From Salminus brasiliensis (lineage: Eukaryota; Chordata; Actinopteri; Characiformes; Bryconidae), in contig NC_132892.1 of the NCBI RefSeq assembly GCF_030463535.1, forward strand, positions 30,586,936-30,650,935: 64,000 nucleotides of DNA, given 5' to 3'. Of the stretch, positions 32,564 through 46,394 are shown one piece after another. Numbering within the stretch: the stretch's first letter is position 1; the number at the start of each line of letters is the position of its first letter. The notes under the pieces are model-generated. The model had not been told where the DNA came from. It did not search any database and worked only from the letters and a program-made list of their open reading frames with translations. The position numbers were made by a program, and so were the translations under genes.

Positions 32564-34456
32564 TTAGTTGTGTGCACTGTTGAACAGGTCCGTTCTGGCT
32601 AGTTTGGTGGGCGGCTCCAGAGACTCCTCCCCCACTGCAGACGAATCGGCTGTAACGCACATCAGATCTTCATCGCTTTCCTCCTCCTCCTCTTCCTCCT
32701 CTTCTGCAAGGTGGAAAAAACACACACACACACACACACATTTTAAAGCAATAATTTGCTGGAAAATATCGGATTGACTTAATTAATGTATTTGATCAGC
32801 CACATTTTTACAGACTTGCCTATATGGACTCTGGCTAAGTATGTGATGACTTAGGCATGCTAAGCAGTTGTGTATAAGCTTCTATTATTAACTATATTAG
32901 CCTTGTAGCTTCAGTACAACTCTAAAGACCTCAAAATTCAGACACCAAACATGATGTCTGTGTATATGTCTATATGTCACAATCTGGGGAATCAGAGGAC
33001 GACGATTGTGTAGGGTGTGGAGGTGTTGTACCTTTCTCTAGGTCCGATGAGTTCATATTCCGGCCCAGGCTGGAAAACTGAGAAATAAATATATATAAAT
33101 ATTATACAAAAAAAAATTCTTAGAAATAAAATTATAAATTATAAATAAATATAAAGTATTTATCATTTTACTTTCACAAACATGAAATATGATCATTTTG
33201 GCATATTTTGGTATTCGTATATAAATATAATGACATATATAATGTCATTATATAAATAAACAGAATTGTGTTCTTGTCCTAGACTGTGATAGATGCGGTA
33301 CATCTGCATGTGTATGAGTGTGTTACCTCTCCCATAACAGCAATAGGTGTTTCCCCTTTGGCCTGGGCCACCCTGTGCTCCACCAGGTAATACATGTATT
33401 CATCATAGAGCAGGCGGATGAGGTGGAATGAGCCGAAACTGGCCGCACTGCGCAGGGTCAGGTCTCTGATCACCATAGAGCTGCAGAGACAGTACGTAGG
33501 ACTACAGAGTGAGCTTTGAGGAATATAAACAGTCTAATGGTATGAAAGTGAAGAGCAGTATTATGTCTTTTACTGCACTGTGGGACTGTGTACACACTAA
33601 GGAATATCCTTCCTATTTCACTGCTATCAAGATCAATTCAAGAAAAGACTATACACCATAACATCCTCATTTACACCTTAAAAGTACTTGGTGAATATCT
33701 TAATATCTAATATTTTTATTTAATCAGTGTAAACTGAACCTGCTCATAACTGTGCTAATTCATCTTCGCAGGACCAGTACTGCCAGTTAGTCAGCACTCC
33801 CCACCCCTCTGCTGGTGCTGCAGATGTACACACAGCTGTGCTGACCTGTAGAAGCTCCACTTGAGCAGAAACAGTTTGGCTGCTTTAGGGAACGCCGGGC
33901 TGGAGGTGTACGGCTTCAGGACCTGGGAGACGACTCCGTCCAGCCATGCTGCCCACTGCTCCAGAGACTTCTGCTGCTGCAGGGTCAGCTTGAAGTCCTG
34001 CTCGATCTGCTGCACCGTACGCTCCTCACACACACACACCCACGATGCCTGCTCCTAAACACAGCGGAGGAGAGAGTGTGGATTTAGTGGGTTATGTGTT
34101 TGTTGCATTTGTGTGTTTTGAATGTCTGGTTTTGTGTTTCTTTTTTTACAATTAGTTATTAATCAGAAATCAGTCAGATTTTATATTAATGTTGATGATG
34201 ATTAGCAGCTGAGATGGTAGTTAAAGGTTATTCAGAATTGTGGACATTATTACATCTGCTATTCAGTACTGTATGTATTTGAGAGTGTGTGTGTGTGTAC
34301 ATGTACCTGTACGTTAGTGAAGTCCACTCTGTTGAGGTCGTTGAGCATCTGCGTGATCTGGGCGGAGTTCTGCAGCACGGCTCGAGCAGCCTGGGCCAGG
34401 TGATTCAGAGACGTGTACCTGCGCAGAGTCTGCGCAAACGCTCCTGCACAAACAAC

Positions 34457-34490
<34 letters not shown>

Positions 34491-35537
34491 CTCTAAGTGT
34501 ACTGCTGCAGTTTCGATGTGTCACTGATACAGACGAAAAAATGTGCGTGTGTGTGCTCATCTGACCTTGATGCGGACCATCTCCTCTGGGATGTTCATCA
34601 TGGCGCTGGTGAGCCAGCTCTCCAGGCTTTTGGCATAGTTCCGGATGGCTTGAGTTAAGGCACCTGAGGAAACAGGTGTCATTATCATTTATTAACATGC
34701 AGAGTTTCAGAGAATGCTGGATAGAGCTCTGTAGGCTGGTGGGAACTGCTCATGGTTGTGTAGATCCATCACTGAGTCTCAGCATTTCCTAAGGATTTCC
34801 ACTGCAGTCTGGTAGTAGCAGTGTTATGTACTGTTGTATAATGTTATGCAGGCTTGTGTAGAAGTATGCCGAATTGTATAGTGTATCCAGAGCTGTGCAG
34901 TATTATGCTGAGGTTTGCAGTCGTATAGAGTTGTGTATTGTTGTATAATGTGGTGCAGTGTTGTGTAGAATTGTGTTGAGTTGTATAATGCATTTAGATA
35001 TGTGCAGTGTTGCTTATAGTTGTGTAGTGTTGTGCAGTATTATACAGAAATGTGCAGAGTTCTGTGGTGCTGTAAAATGTGGTGTAGAATTGTGTAGAGT
35101 TGTGTAGTGTATGCAGAGCTGTGCAGTATTATGCTGAGTCTTGTAGTCATATAGAGTTGTGTGGTGCTGTATAATAGGATCATGTTGAGTTGTATAGTGT
35201 ATATAAATATGTGCAGGGTTGTCTATAGTTTTATAGAAAGGTGCAGTAAAGAGTTTTGTAGTCTTGCGTAATGTGGTACATTATTGTGCAGCGCTGTGTA
35301 GAATTGTGTAGAGTTGTGTTACTCACTGGGTATGGGTCTAAGGACATCAGGGATGAGGATTTCCACTAGAGTCTGGTAGAGGGAGTTGTCACAGTTGCGG
35401 CTCCAGCGCAGGACAGGCTCGTATTTACACAGCAGCACCAAACACGTCTTCGGCAGACGCTTCTCTGACTCTCCATGACTAAACAACACACACCAGAGTC
35501 AAACACAGACTTCATTATAGTTCAATGGAATGGGAGA

Positions 35538-35571
<34 letters not shown>

Positions 35572-37937
35572 ATTTTAGCACTCATGACAGACTTACAGGT
35601 CAAGGGTGTCCAGGTCATTGGTTGGTCCCTCACTGAACCTCCAGAAGCTCTTCCACAGAGTCTCAACCAGAGGGAACTGCAGGTTCACCATCACATCCAC
35701 TATAGCCTGAAACACACACACACACACACACAGTTGCATACATATGCACATATACACACACACGCTCATTCAACTCACAATATACACACGCACATGTGCA
35801 CGAATACACACAGCACTTATTTAATTAATTAATTAATTTATTTATTTATTCATTTTTACCTCACAGTGTTCTCTGTAGAGCTGCTGGAAGGCTTGGATGT
35901 GTTCTGGAAGAATCCCGTCTGGCAGGGGCTTACCCTGGAGATCGATGTCTGGAAACTCCGGCAGAGAGCGGGACGCATCTGATAGAGAGAGAGAGAGGGA
36001 GAGAGGTTTCGTTTATGCCTCCCGTTTGTTTGAACATCACATTCTAGTCAATCAATGGGAGCGATTTGCATCAGCGATGCATGATGGGATGCATTAACCA
36101 CAAACGCACCGTTTCTTAAAGAGGAACATACAGCTTTTAATGATTTTCCACACGTCCGTGTTGACTGACATGACATCTGCATCTAAAATATCACCCAATA
36201 TTTTTTTTTATTATTATTTTGTAATAATTTTCAGGGTTATATTAGTGTCCCTGTTTGAATACGATTTTTTACATAGACATTGTATGGTTTGTGTGCGTCC
36301 TTCGGTTAGACTTACCACCCTGTCACACTAACTTGTTTTGTATATAAATAATGTTATGTTGCTTTAAATGGCAATACAAAGGGGGAGTGACATCATCTGA
36401 GCCTTTGGAGCAGCCAGGAACAAAACCCTTTTCCCAATCATGCAAAATAGATGCGGAAAATGTTTTTTATTCATATTTTCATATTGAATTATTCAAAAAT
36501 GCAAAGAAAACAATTTTTAAATTGATTAGAAAGAATAGTACAGATGCCAGACACTTGGATTGAATTGGATTGGACTGCTTAATGCTCGGTGGCTGTTATC
36601 ACTTTGTTCCTGCTCAGGCTCCTAGAACGCAGACAGGTCCTCCTCTGACCTTTTAACTTTGTGCTCTACTGACTAGATCTCCTCCAAGCTTAACCCAACT
36701 ACCCAATCATTCAAAGTAAATGGGTGATTAGTTTTACACAACAAATGCAAATACAATTATATTTTAAATTGATTGGCATGTGCATCAAGTCAGGAACTTG
36801 ACCACATGATGAACTACAACCATTTTAGGATAAAATTTACCACCCTGTCACGTAAAAAAAATTAGAAAATTGCAAAGTGAAAAGATCACTTATTATGTAG
36901 AACGACTCAGTAAAATTCAGTCAATTAAAATCAAGACATCAGTCAGTTTGTGTTTGCTAATGTAAATGTGTGTATATATTGACTTCACCACAATTGGTTT
37001 TATTAACACTGCAGTAGAATACAGACAACAGAGATATTACTGTAATTGATTATAATTGACTGAACATCACATAATTGATGCAGTTGAATTACTAAATACT
37101 AAAATGCTTCACGATACAGTGTGTGTGTGTGTACTGTGAGATTTACCCAAAAACTGCTGATACTGTTGAACTTGAGAGCTGATGTCTGAAAGCCCCGCCC
37201 CCTGTCCGGACCCCAGCCCCATCGCCATGCCATTGGTCATTCCTTCAACCTTCTGCACTGGCTTGAGCCTGCAAATGAGAGAAGCTTTCAGTCCAACATT
37301 ATTAACAGAATAGACTAAACAAACCCCGTCCAGTCCACATACACTTTAGTGGTCAGGTAAATCAGGGCTTAATGATGGTGAATCAGGTGAGCTGCTGCTG
37401 CTGCTGATGATGATGGAGTTGAACACATCCTCCACGCTGTGCTGGCTGGACTGGGGGGCGTCCAGGAGAAACCTGGAGGAACCGAGCTCTGTTCTTCAGA
37501 CTAGCTCACCGACAAGATCTCACTACTTTCTTTCTTCAGAATGAGACGCTCTTGTTTCTCCTGTTTACTGGATTTATCTTCACCTGCTTTATCTGTTCTG
37601 ATGAGATCTGGAGCTTCTACAGTAAAAGCTCTCTCACTGCTGAGAGACGTGACTTATAATAATATGATTTGGTGCCTAAAAGATCTGCACAGTGTTGAAT
37701 ATCAATAAAATATATTAATCAAATGGTTCAAACCTAACAGGGATAAGAACATTTACGAGCTCTTCATCTCTCTCTCTATCTCTCTCCATCTCTCTCTCTC
37801 TAACACACACACCTGTGCTTCTGGGAGAAGGGCTGTTGTCTCATGGCCAGGTGTTGCTGGTCTTCCATTAGCCTGTGCAGAGGGGAGCTGCTCTTGATCC
37901 GAAGGCCATAGTAGTGGTACTTTGAGTTCCCTCTGCG

Positions 37938-37968
<31 letters not shown>

Positions 37969-38509
37969 TAAAATGGTTACGTTTCAGATAGAAGAAAAAT
38001 CCCTTATAACACACGTGAGCATTACTGATGGGGTAATATTCACTGAATGACAGATTTTTTTCTCTACTAGATTCTGGAGGAGCATCTCTGTGAGGACTTG
38101 ATTGCATTCAGCAACATCTTCGGAGTGTTAGTGAGGTCCAGATGTTGGATGATCATCACCTCACCTCATCATCCCCAACTTCCATCTCATCTCAAAAGTA
38201 CAGGATGGAGCTCCACCATCCATCATTCCAGAAAACACAGTTCTGCTACTGCTCCACAGCTTCTCAATGCTGGGGGGCTTTATACCCCACGCCCATGCCT
38301 GGCATTAGGCAGCATGGTGCCAATAGGGTCATGATGTTTATCTGCTCCAGAGAGTCCTATTCTGTTAGCAGTACTTTCTCTCTACAGGGACTAGACTATG
38401 TGTGTGCAACATAAAGTAGCTGAATGCATTCATTAGAAGGGGTGTCCACAAACTTTTGGACATATAGTGAATAAGCACTTATATTCATATGTGAACTGAA
38501 AACAGCACA

Positions 38510-38575
<66 letters not shown>

Positions 38576-41500
38576 ACCTGGTCCCCAGTCGCCTGGTGCG
38601 TAAGCCCATGAAGACCGATCGGATAAGCTTGCCGAAGGAAGCTGCGTTAACAGGCTCCAGCTTGGCCTCCTGGCAGTGCAGCAGATAGTGGCAGTACAGA
38701 GTGGAGCGAGGAAGACTAACACCTTCCGCTGTCTCATAATTATCAAATAACCACTGCACCTGTGAGACAGAGGGAGAGAGGGGGTTCAGCTTCTTTTCAC
38801 TGCGTCCGCTATGATCTATTATCCTGTTCTTCTCACTGATAATATAGATGGATGTATACTGCCATTGTAGGTCAGTGATGTCAGCACATCCACCCCAAAT
38901 GTTATGAAATATTAAAATACCAACATACGCTTTATGTTACCATCGAAACACCTAGACCAAGACCAGGACTTCTGGAACAATGTACTTTGGAGGTTTCCTC
39001 CTTTCTCACCTCCCATGAAGATCAAACCTGGGCTCTTTCTGATGGTAGATGCTGTACTTTGACAGCGACCTGCTACCGTGAGGAGATTTTAGGACGGCTG
39101 GAGGCGTCTTTACTCATCCTGAGGTCTGATCTGGCCATGTTGGTCAACTGTTCCACTTGTAGATGATTTAGTAGACAGTGGAACGTCTGATTTCTAACTG
39201 TCCTGAGACCTTCTTTAACTTCATCCCAGACTCCTCTGCATCTCCATCCTTCTTTCTGAAGGCTTCAGAGAGCTCTCTGGATCTGGACATGCTGGTGACC
39301 TTCTTCACCACTCACTTCAACTTCAATCAAGATTAGACCAGACTAAACATCTGAGGTTTAAATCAGACAGACTCCTCCAGAATAATCCTCTCCAACCATG
39401 TTCTGATCATCTGCAGCTGATGTTATCTCTGTCTCTCAGTGCTGATCACATGAAGATCAGACCTCCAGATGTTTAATGATTCATGGGGTGTGATATGCAG
39501 TACTCACTGTAGCAGGTGAGGCGCGTGTGTTGTGTGGCGAGTAACTCTGGCTTCCTCCTCCCAGAATGTATCCGCCCTGGACCACATAACTCCCCCCTCC
39601 GCCTCCGCTGGCCCCGCCCCCAGCTCCACCCCCACTGGCTGAGGAGGAGCCTCCTGTCACCACTGTAACCCCTGCGCCACCCCCGGAGAACATGGGTGCC
39701 GCCCCACTGCTGGAGCCTGTTGTTCCGGAAACTGGCTGAGAAGTCACAGGGGTGGAGACCTGTGAGCCGGACGTGGGTGGGGCTTCGTAGTATGTACCAG
39801 GGGGCGTGGCCTGGGCGTAGAGGGAGGAGTCTGTGTATGGATAAGCACTGGAGCGACTGAGATACAGAAACAGAGAGAAAGAGAGAGAGAGAGGTTTGAA
39901 TAACATGTTGAGAAGAGAGGTTGTGATTAAGAATATGAGGGATGGGTGTGTCTTACATGGGTGTGCTGTTGTAGTTGCCATCTCCATCCACATACTGAAC
40001 CTGGCTGGGGTAGACATGCTGTGCAACCTGAGAGATCTACACACACACACACACACACACTGTTGTATTTCATCTAAATTTATATAGTTTAAAGCAGCAT
40101 TATGCAAAAATACTTTTTGTCTCCTGGGCTCCTCCTACAGTTGGGAAGTATAATTCACTTTTACTCCACTGCAGTAAAAACAAATCACACTTTAAACGCC
40201 CCTTCAGATCTCCAGATGTTGTGCATGTGCATTTCCAGAAGCTTCATTTGAAGTTAGAGAAGCATGTGGACTGAGGTGGTACAGTAATACTACAGGATTT
40301 TACACTAATATGACTAATATGAGAGGTTCTCCTCCTGCAGCTCCACCACCAAAGCTCCATAGTGCAGTAGCAGCAGCGTTCCAGCCCAGAGTGGGAATTA
40401 CGAAGACACCGCACTCCCTCTTACAGCCAGTTGAGCATCAGCATGATCCTGACGCTGCTATTTTAGGGTAAAACAGCTATATAAAGTTCAGAGTAATTTC
40501 TGTTCCACCTTAAATGGAGCAGCAGGTACAGACAGTATGTAATGTACTGAGTGTAACTCCTTTACCATTTAAGGTGGAAAGGAATGATAAAGGAATGGGC
40601 AAGTACGACAGATTAGCACCGGGGCTTTATACCCCTCTAGCCACGCCTGGCATTAGGCAGCATGGTGCCGATAGGTCCATGTTTGTTTATCTGCTCCAGA
40701 GAGTCTTATTCTATTGGCAGTACTTCTCCACAAAGACTAGACAAGCTGTATGTGTGTGCATTTGCACGTCTGTGTCAGCAATGGGGACAACGTGAAGTAG
40801 CCGAATGCATTCTTTAGAAGGGATGTCCACAAACATTTGGACACATACTGTATGAGACAATGTGTCGTCAATATCGGTCAATGCTGGTCAGTATTACTGT
40901 CCAAGCAATGTGTGCGTGTTGTACTGACCTCCGGAGCAATGTGCAGGTTGCTGACCCCCAGCTGTCCGCTCTGGTTCTTTGCTGTGGTCTGCACTACTGA
41001 CCTCTGCTGGTGGAAAACAGTAAGAACAGCTTCAGCACTCTGAAACGCTCATCCACACTGAAAGACCATGCATTGCACCTTCAGAGGCCAAACAGGATGC
41101 CCAGATGAGTCAGCTATCCGTTTCTGTGAGTGTGTAGTAATGAGGGCAGGTCATGTGTGTGTTTTTGTGTACTTGTGCGTACTGATGTGTTCAGGCATAG
41201 GTGTGTGTACGTTACCTGTGCAGCCTGCACCTGCTGCACCACGTGCGTGGGTACACCTGTCTGGACAGTGGGAGGTGGGCTGGAGTCGGACACGGAGTCG
41301 TTCGAATGAAGCGATCCTTCTGTGGAGAGAGGGAGAGATTTTGCTCAGCACTACTTGCGTATGGTTAACCAGAGAGAAATGAGATATAAGTGGTGTGTGT
41401 GTATGTGTGTGTAGGCAGAAACAGGAAAAGAGGAACTGAGATAAAGAGAAGAAAGAAGAGACAGCAGCACTCCGGAAAATGTGACAAGACACAAGCAGAC

Positions 41501-44500
41501 GAAATGAAGGGTTCAATCCCAAATGCTAATGTTGCTAACAGTACAGTAATGCATGGCCGTGGATTAGCATTTTGACTGTGACATCATTTCAACTAGAGGC
41601 GACTGGCCTTGATTCATCATGAGCCGGCCATGTCAGTTCTGATCACCATTTCTCAAATTTAATACAAATACAGTTGTGTGCAAACGTTTCGGCACCCTTG
41701 TTGATTTCCGTGCGTACCCACTATGGGCAACGCTGGGCACTGCTCCCACCCTTCGTCCATCAATAGCATATCAGTATATTATGTCCACCCCTGGTTTGGA
41801 ATGAATGAAAGAACTCGGTCTGGGACGCCACAGATACCGTGTACCGACAGGGTTTGCTGTATGTATAAATAAGCGAGCACACCAGTCAGCTGTAGCAGAG
41901 TGCCTAACCATCGCCATGGGTGCGATTTGATTGATGTCCAAAAGGGCACGATAGTAGGGTACCGGCCAAAGGGTGGTAACATCTTGGAAACCGCTAACTA
42001 ACTAGGGGGGGATGTTTTAGAGCCGCCGTAGTGAAGATGTACTGAGAATGGACTTCTTCCACACCGGGTGCCCCACAGCCCCATTGATGCCAGAGGGGAA
42101 CAATCCGGCTCCAGGGAGTGGTACAGAGCAACGGACGCTCCACTGTGGAGCAGCTAACCTCTATAATGAACAGCCTAATACTGCCCATGCCACGATGTCT
42201 CACAACCTACTATTAGGTAGGTGGTCATAATTCTCATAATTCATATCAGGTTATTTTAGCTCCCGATCCGATCCAAGTCTCTTACTGCAGAGTTTCAGCC
42301 GATACCGATCCGATCTTTGTGTGTTTGTATGAATAATAATCCAGCCCCACAGTTTAGATCAGACAAGCTGCTGATTAATGGGTTCAGTAAAATCCTTTAT
42401 TTTCAGTATCAGATTCTATAATCAGACTTTCTGGACTGACTGATTTAGTTTAGTCCAGACTTTTCTTAAAATGATGTTTTATAGTGTTTAATAATCCAGT
42501 CTGATCTCCTCCCTGACCAATCAGCTCCCAGCTCCTTTACAACACCTCGGTCCGATCACCTTCTGTGTGTGTGTGTGTGTGTAGTGGACTGATCTGTGGC
42601 TGTTGGTCTACTGGTGTGTTGTGTGTGATTGGGGTTTCTATAGCGTGTGTGTGTTAGCATTAGTGTTAGCCTCCAATTGGTTCGGCCTGGGTTCTTCAGT
42701 GCTGGTTTATAAGCGGTTCTGCGGTTCTCTCGTTGGTAAAGCAGAGCGTTTCAGTGATGGTTCTTTTTTATAAAGGGTCAGATATTATGGTCTGTTTTCA
42801 GGTTCCACTGTAAAATAGCTCCACACTGCTGCAGACTCTCAACTCTTTTATTTACCTTCTGAGAATGTCCGACCTCCTGCCGGCTGGGCTAAATGTACGT
42901 TAATTGATGCCTTGAGGCGCTCTAAACACTGGATACTGGATCGGTATTAAAATCACAGCTAATTTAAATATGTCTGATTTAAATGTCGGATGGAGATGTC
43001 CGAAATCGGAACAGCCCACTCTACAGTAGCCCAGAGTAGCTCTGTTAGGAACTACAGGGGTGACTGGGATGAACTTGCTGCTTTACAAACCAGCTTGTTT
43101 TGTATGAACTGAAACACAGAGAACCTTACACTGTGCTGTTAAAGTTTGCCAGGCTAAATGCACTGTCCGAAAGGACACTACTATTTATTCCGTTCATCTG
43201 TACTTTAAAACAGGCTAAAGAGCTCAGCAGCCTTTATGACTAGCATTGCAGCAATACCAAAAAATGACCATATATATAAAAAACTGTCATTAAAATCTAA
43301 ATATTAATTCCTATTAATTAATGACAGAAAAAAATAACATGTTAAAAATGATAAACACTGATTAATCACCATATTTAACATGAGTTATAGAGGCAAGTGG
43401 AACTGCACTACTTGGTCTCCTTAATGCAGACATCACCACCAACCTCAGCAAGCCACATTGGATCAGGCCTTCAAACACAGACTGAGCAAGTCTACTATTG
43501 ACCAGCTCGCAAGCGTTACTGCTAAACGGATAGCTGTGCACTGCAGACCAGTACCGATGGTAGAGGATCGAGGGCCAGCCGTGACCTATGGACTATTGAA
43601 TTATACATTTTCCAAATACTTTCATAGCAGAAGTGCTGAATGTGATTCAATTAGATCAATTAATCTTAGAGCATCTCATTAATAAGATTAATATAATATA
43701 AAAAAACAAGCCATCCTTATAAGATATACAGACTACGCCACACCAAACCACATCATGTAAGAAATAACGCAGGTCTGCTAACTCACGGTAGGCCGGCTCC
43801 AGCGTGTACAAGCAGCTACTGTAGAACATGACTTTACAACACAGAAGCAAAGCCGAGGGATGAGCGGGAACGAGGGAGCGTCTCGCTCCTCTTATACTGA
43901 TGGGTTCGAGGCTAGCCTTGAGCAGCTAATCTCAGCAGACGGCAATGCACTCTCATGTTCTAGTAAACACAGGGCTCGGATAGAGAGAGCGAGAGATGGA
44001 GAGATAGATAGAGTCAGGGGGAGAGAGGTCGAGAGACAATTAGACAAAGGGACCAACACAGAGAGGGTGGATCCTCATCAGCAACCTGCCGCACTGTGAG
44101 GTTCTGTCCTCGTCCTCATATTCAACACGTCCAACTCTGCTCACTTCTGCCCATGCTGCATCCGTCCAGTGAATGTCTGAGATGCTTCCCATGACCGTAA
44201 CCATAATGATGACAATCGTACACTGTATCTACAGAAGTGTGCAGATACCTGGAGGACAGGGTTCCTTCTGAATGTGAGTGTGTTAATGGGGACTCGCTTG
44301 TCCACGCTTGGCTTTATACCAAACACTAGCACTAGAGCATCAGTGAGGTCGGGTCCTGAAGTTGGATGATTAGTTCTGCCACTCCAACTCATCTCAAGGG
44401 TATTGGATGGAGCTCCATCACTCAGTCAACCCAGTTCTACAGCTTCACAGTCCCACGCTGGGGGGCTTTAGCTGGCATCGAAACATTCCTTTGTACATGA

Positions 44501-46363
44501 CGTGTAACATGAGCACAGGATTTTTGTCATCAACAAATGTTGAAGGTGTAGAGCTTGTACTGGAGGCTAGTTTTAATATAATGTGCCCAAGAAGCAGCGC
44601 AGTAACCTGAACCACATCTAACCCAAGAGAAAAATCCTATCACTGCATGTGTTAGAAAGTCACTAGGAACTAGTCTTTTCGTAATGTTTAGACCTCTGGT
44701 TGCATTGCTAGGATGTTTTTTCTCTAAATGTATGGGGTTTTTACCTATGGGTAGAATATCAGTGTAAGTTTTGATATTAAAATGTTTATTTTTTAACATT
44801 AAAACAGTAAAAAAATACAGTAAAAAGCATATTATAGTATAAAGTAATAGTATTAGTTTAACTAAAAGTATTATTTATAATACAAGAATCAGATAAGAAT
44901 GTTATAATGTACTTTATAATACCAGAATCAGACTAGAATAGACTGTTATAAAGTGTTGTAAAGAGACTACAACAGGTTAGAATGTCTATTTTTAATATTA
45001 CAATATCCTGTTAGATTACATCAATTTTTTATATTAGAACATTTTATTAGAATGGTAGAATGCAAGCTTTTAGATTGGAATATATGGTTATAATGTTTTT
45101 TTAATATAAAAATATCTGATTCAATTACTTTTTTATTTTATTTGATATGTATTTTTCTGATTAGATTACTTTAATGTTATTTTGAATTAGTAGTATCTCT
45201 GATTAGTTTGTTAGAATGCAAGTTTTTCTATAAGAATCTATGGTCAGAATTTTATAATGTATCTTTAATATCAGAATATCTAATTAGACTGTTAGAATGT
45301 GAGTTTTGCTATGTTAATCTCCGGTTAGCTTTTTTTTTTAAACATTTTTTAACATTTGAATTGTTGCAATGTTAGAATGCTATTTTGTAATGTTAGAATG
45401 TCTGGGTGCAATTTTTTAATACTAGAATTTATTATTAAACGGTAAAATGTACATCATAAATAATAATAATAAATAAATTCATTTTAGAAATTCTAATAAA
45501 CAGTAACGACATTTTTAACACTAGAATGGCTGATTATAATGACCGTTATTTTTTATATTATAAGATCTAGTTAGAATATTATTTTTAATTTTATATATAT
45601 TATATTATATTAGAATGAATTATAATAATCAAAACTAACAGCCTAATTACAATTAAAAAGACTATTTAAAACATTAGAACCCCTGGTTGTTTTGTTGACC
45701 CAGATTCGTCAGTGTCTATTCCTGCAGGTTAGTGTTAGTAGCTTGTTTTCAGCTGTTATGAGTTGCTGTTATGTAATAAAGAAAATACTAATGTGACCTT
45801 AAAGAAAAGAGAAAGAAATTGTGTGGAGTGTGTGTGTGTGTGTGTGTGACTGTATTACTCTGCTATGAATGAATGTAGTGTGCCCATATGAAAAGGAAAC
45901 AAAATGTGTGTATCAGATGTGTATCATATATATGTGTGTGTGTGTGTGTGTGTATGTGTGTGTGTGTGTGTGTGGGGGGGGGGGGTGTAATGTGAGATGC
46001 GGGACACTTGCTAGGTCTTTCCGCTAATAGAAGGACCTAGAAATAAACACGCAGCAGCAGAGCATATTCGGACCACACAGCCAGCAACACACACACACAC
46101 ACACACACTAACACATTTGAGTGTGTGTTTGTGTTCACTAGCACAAAACCTGCCAAAAGCAGAAGTATTAGAGGCAGTCTGGTGAAGGACTTGATGAAGG
46201 CCCGCAAATGAGGAAGTTTGGAAAGGAAATTGTGTAAATGTGTGACAAACAAACCTGCAGTTTGTCTTCTCACTAGAAGCTGCCACTGCTACACACTCTA
46301 CAGTTACCTACAGAGAGCTAGGAGTGTGTTGAGAAGTATTTCTATTAGACTATGATGCTGTAA

Positions 46364-46394
<31 letters not shown>

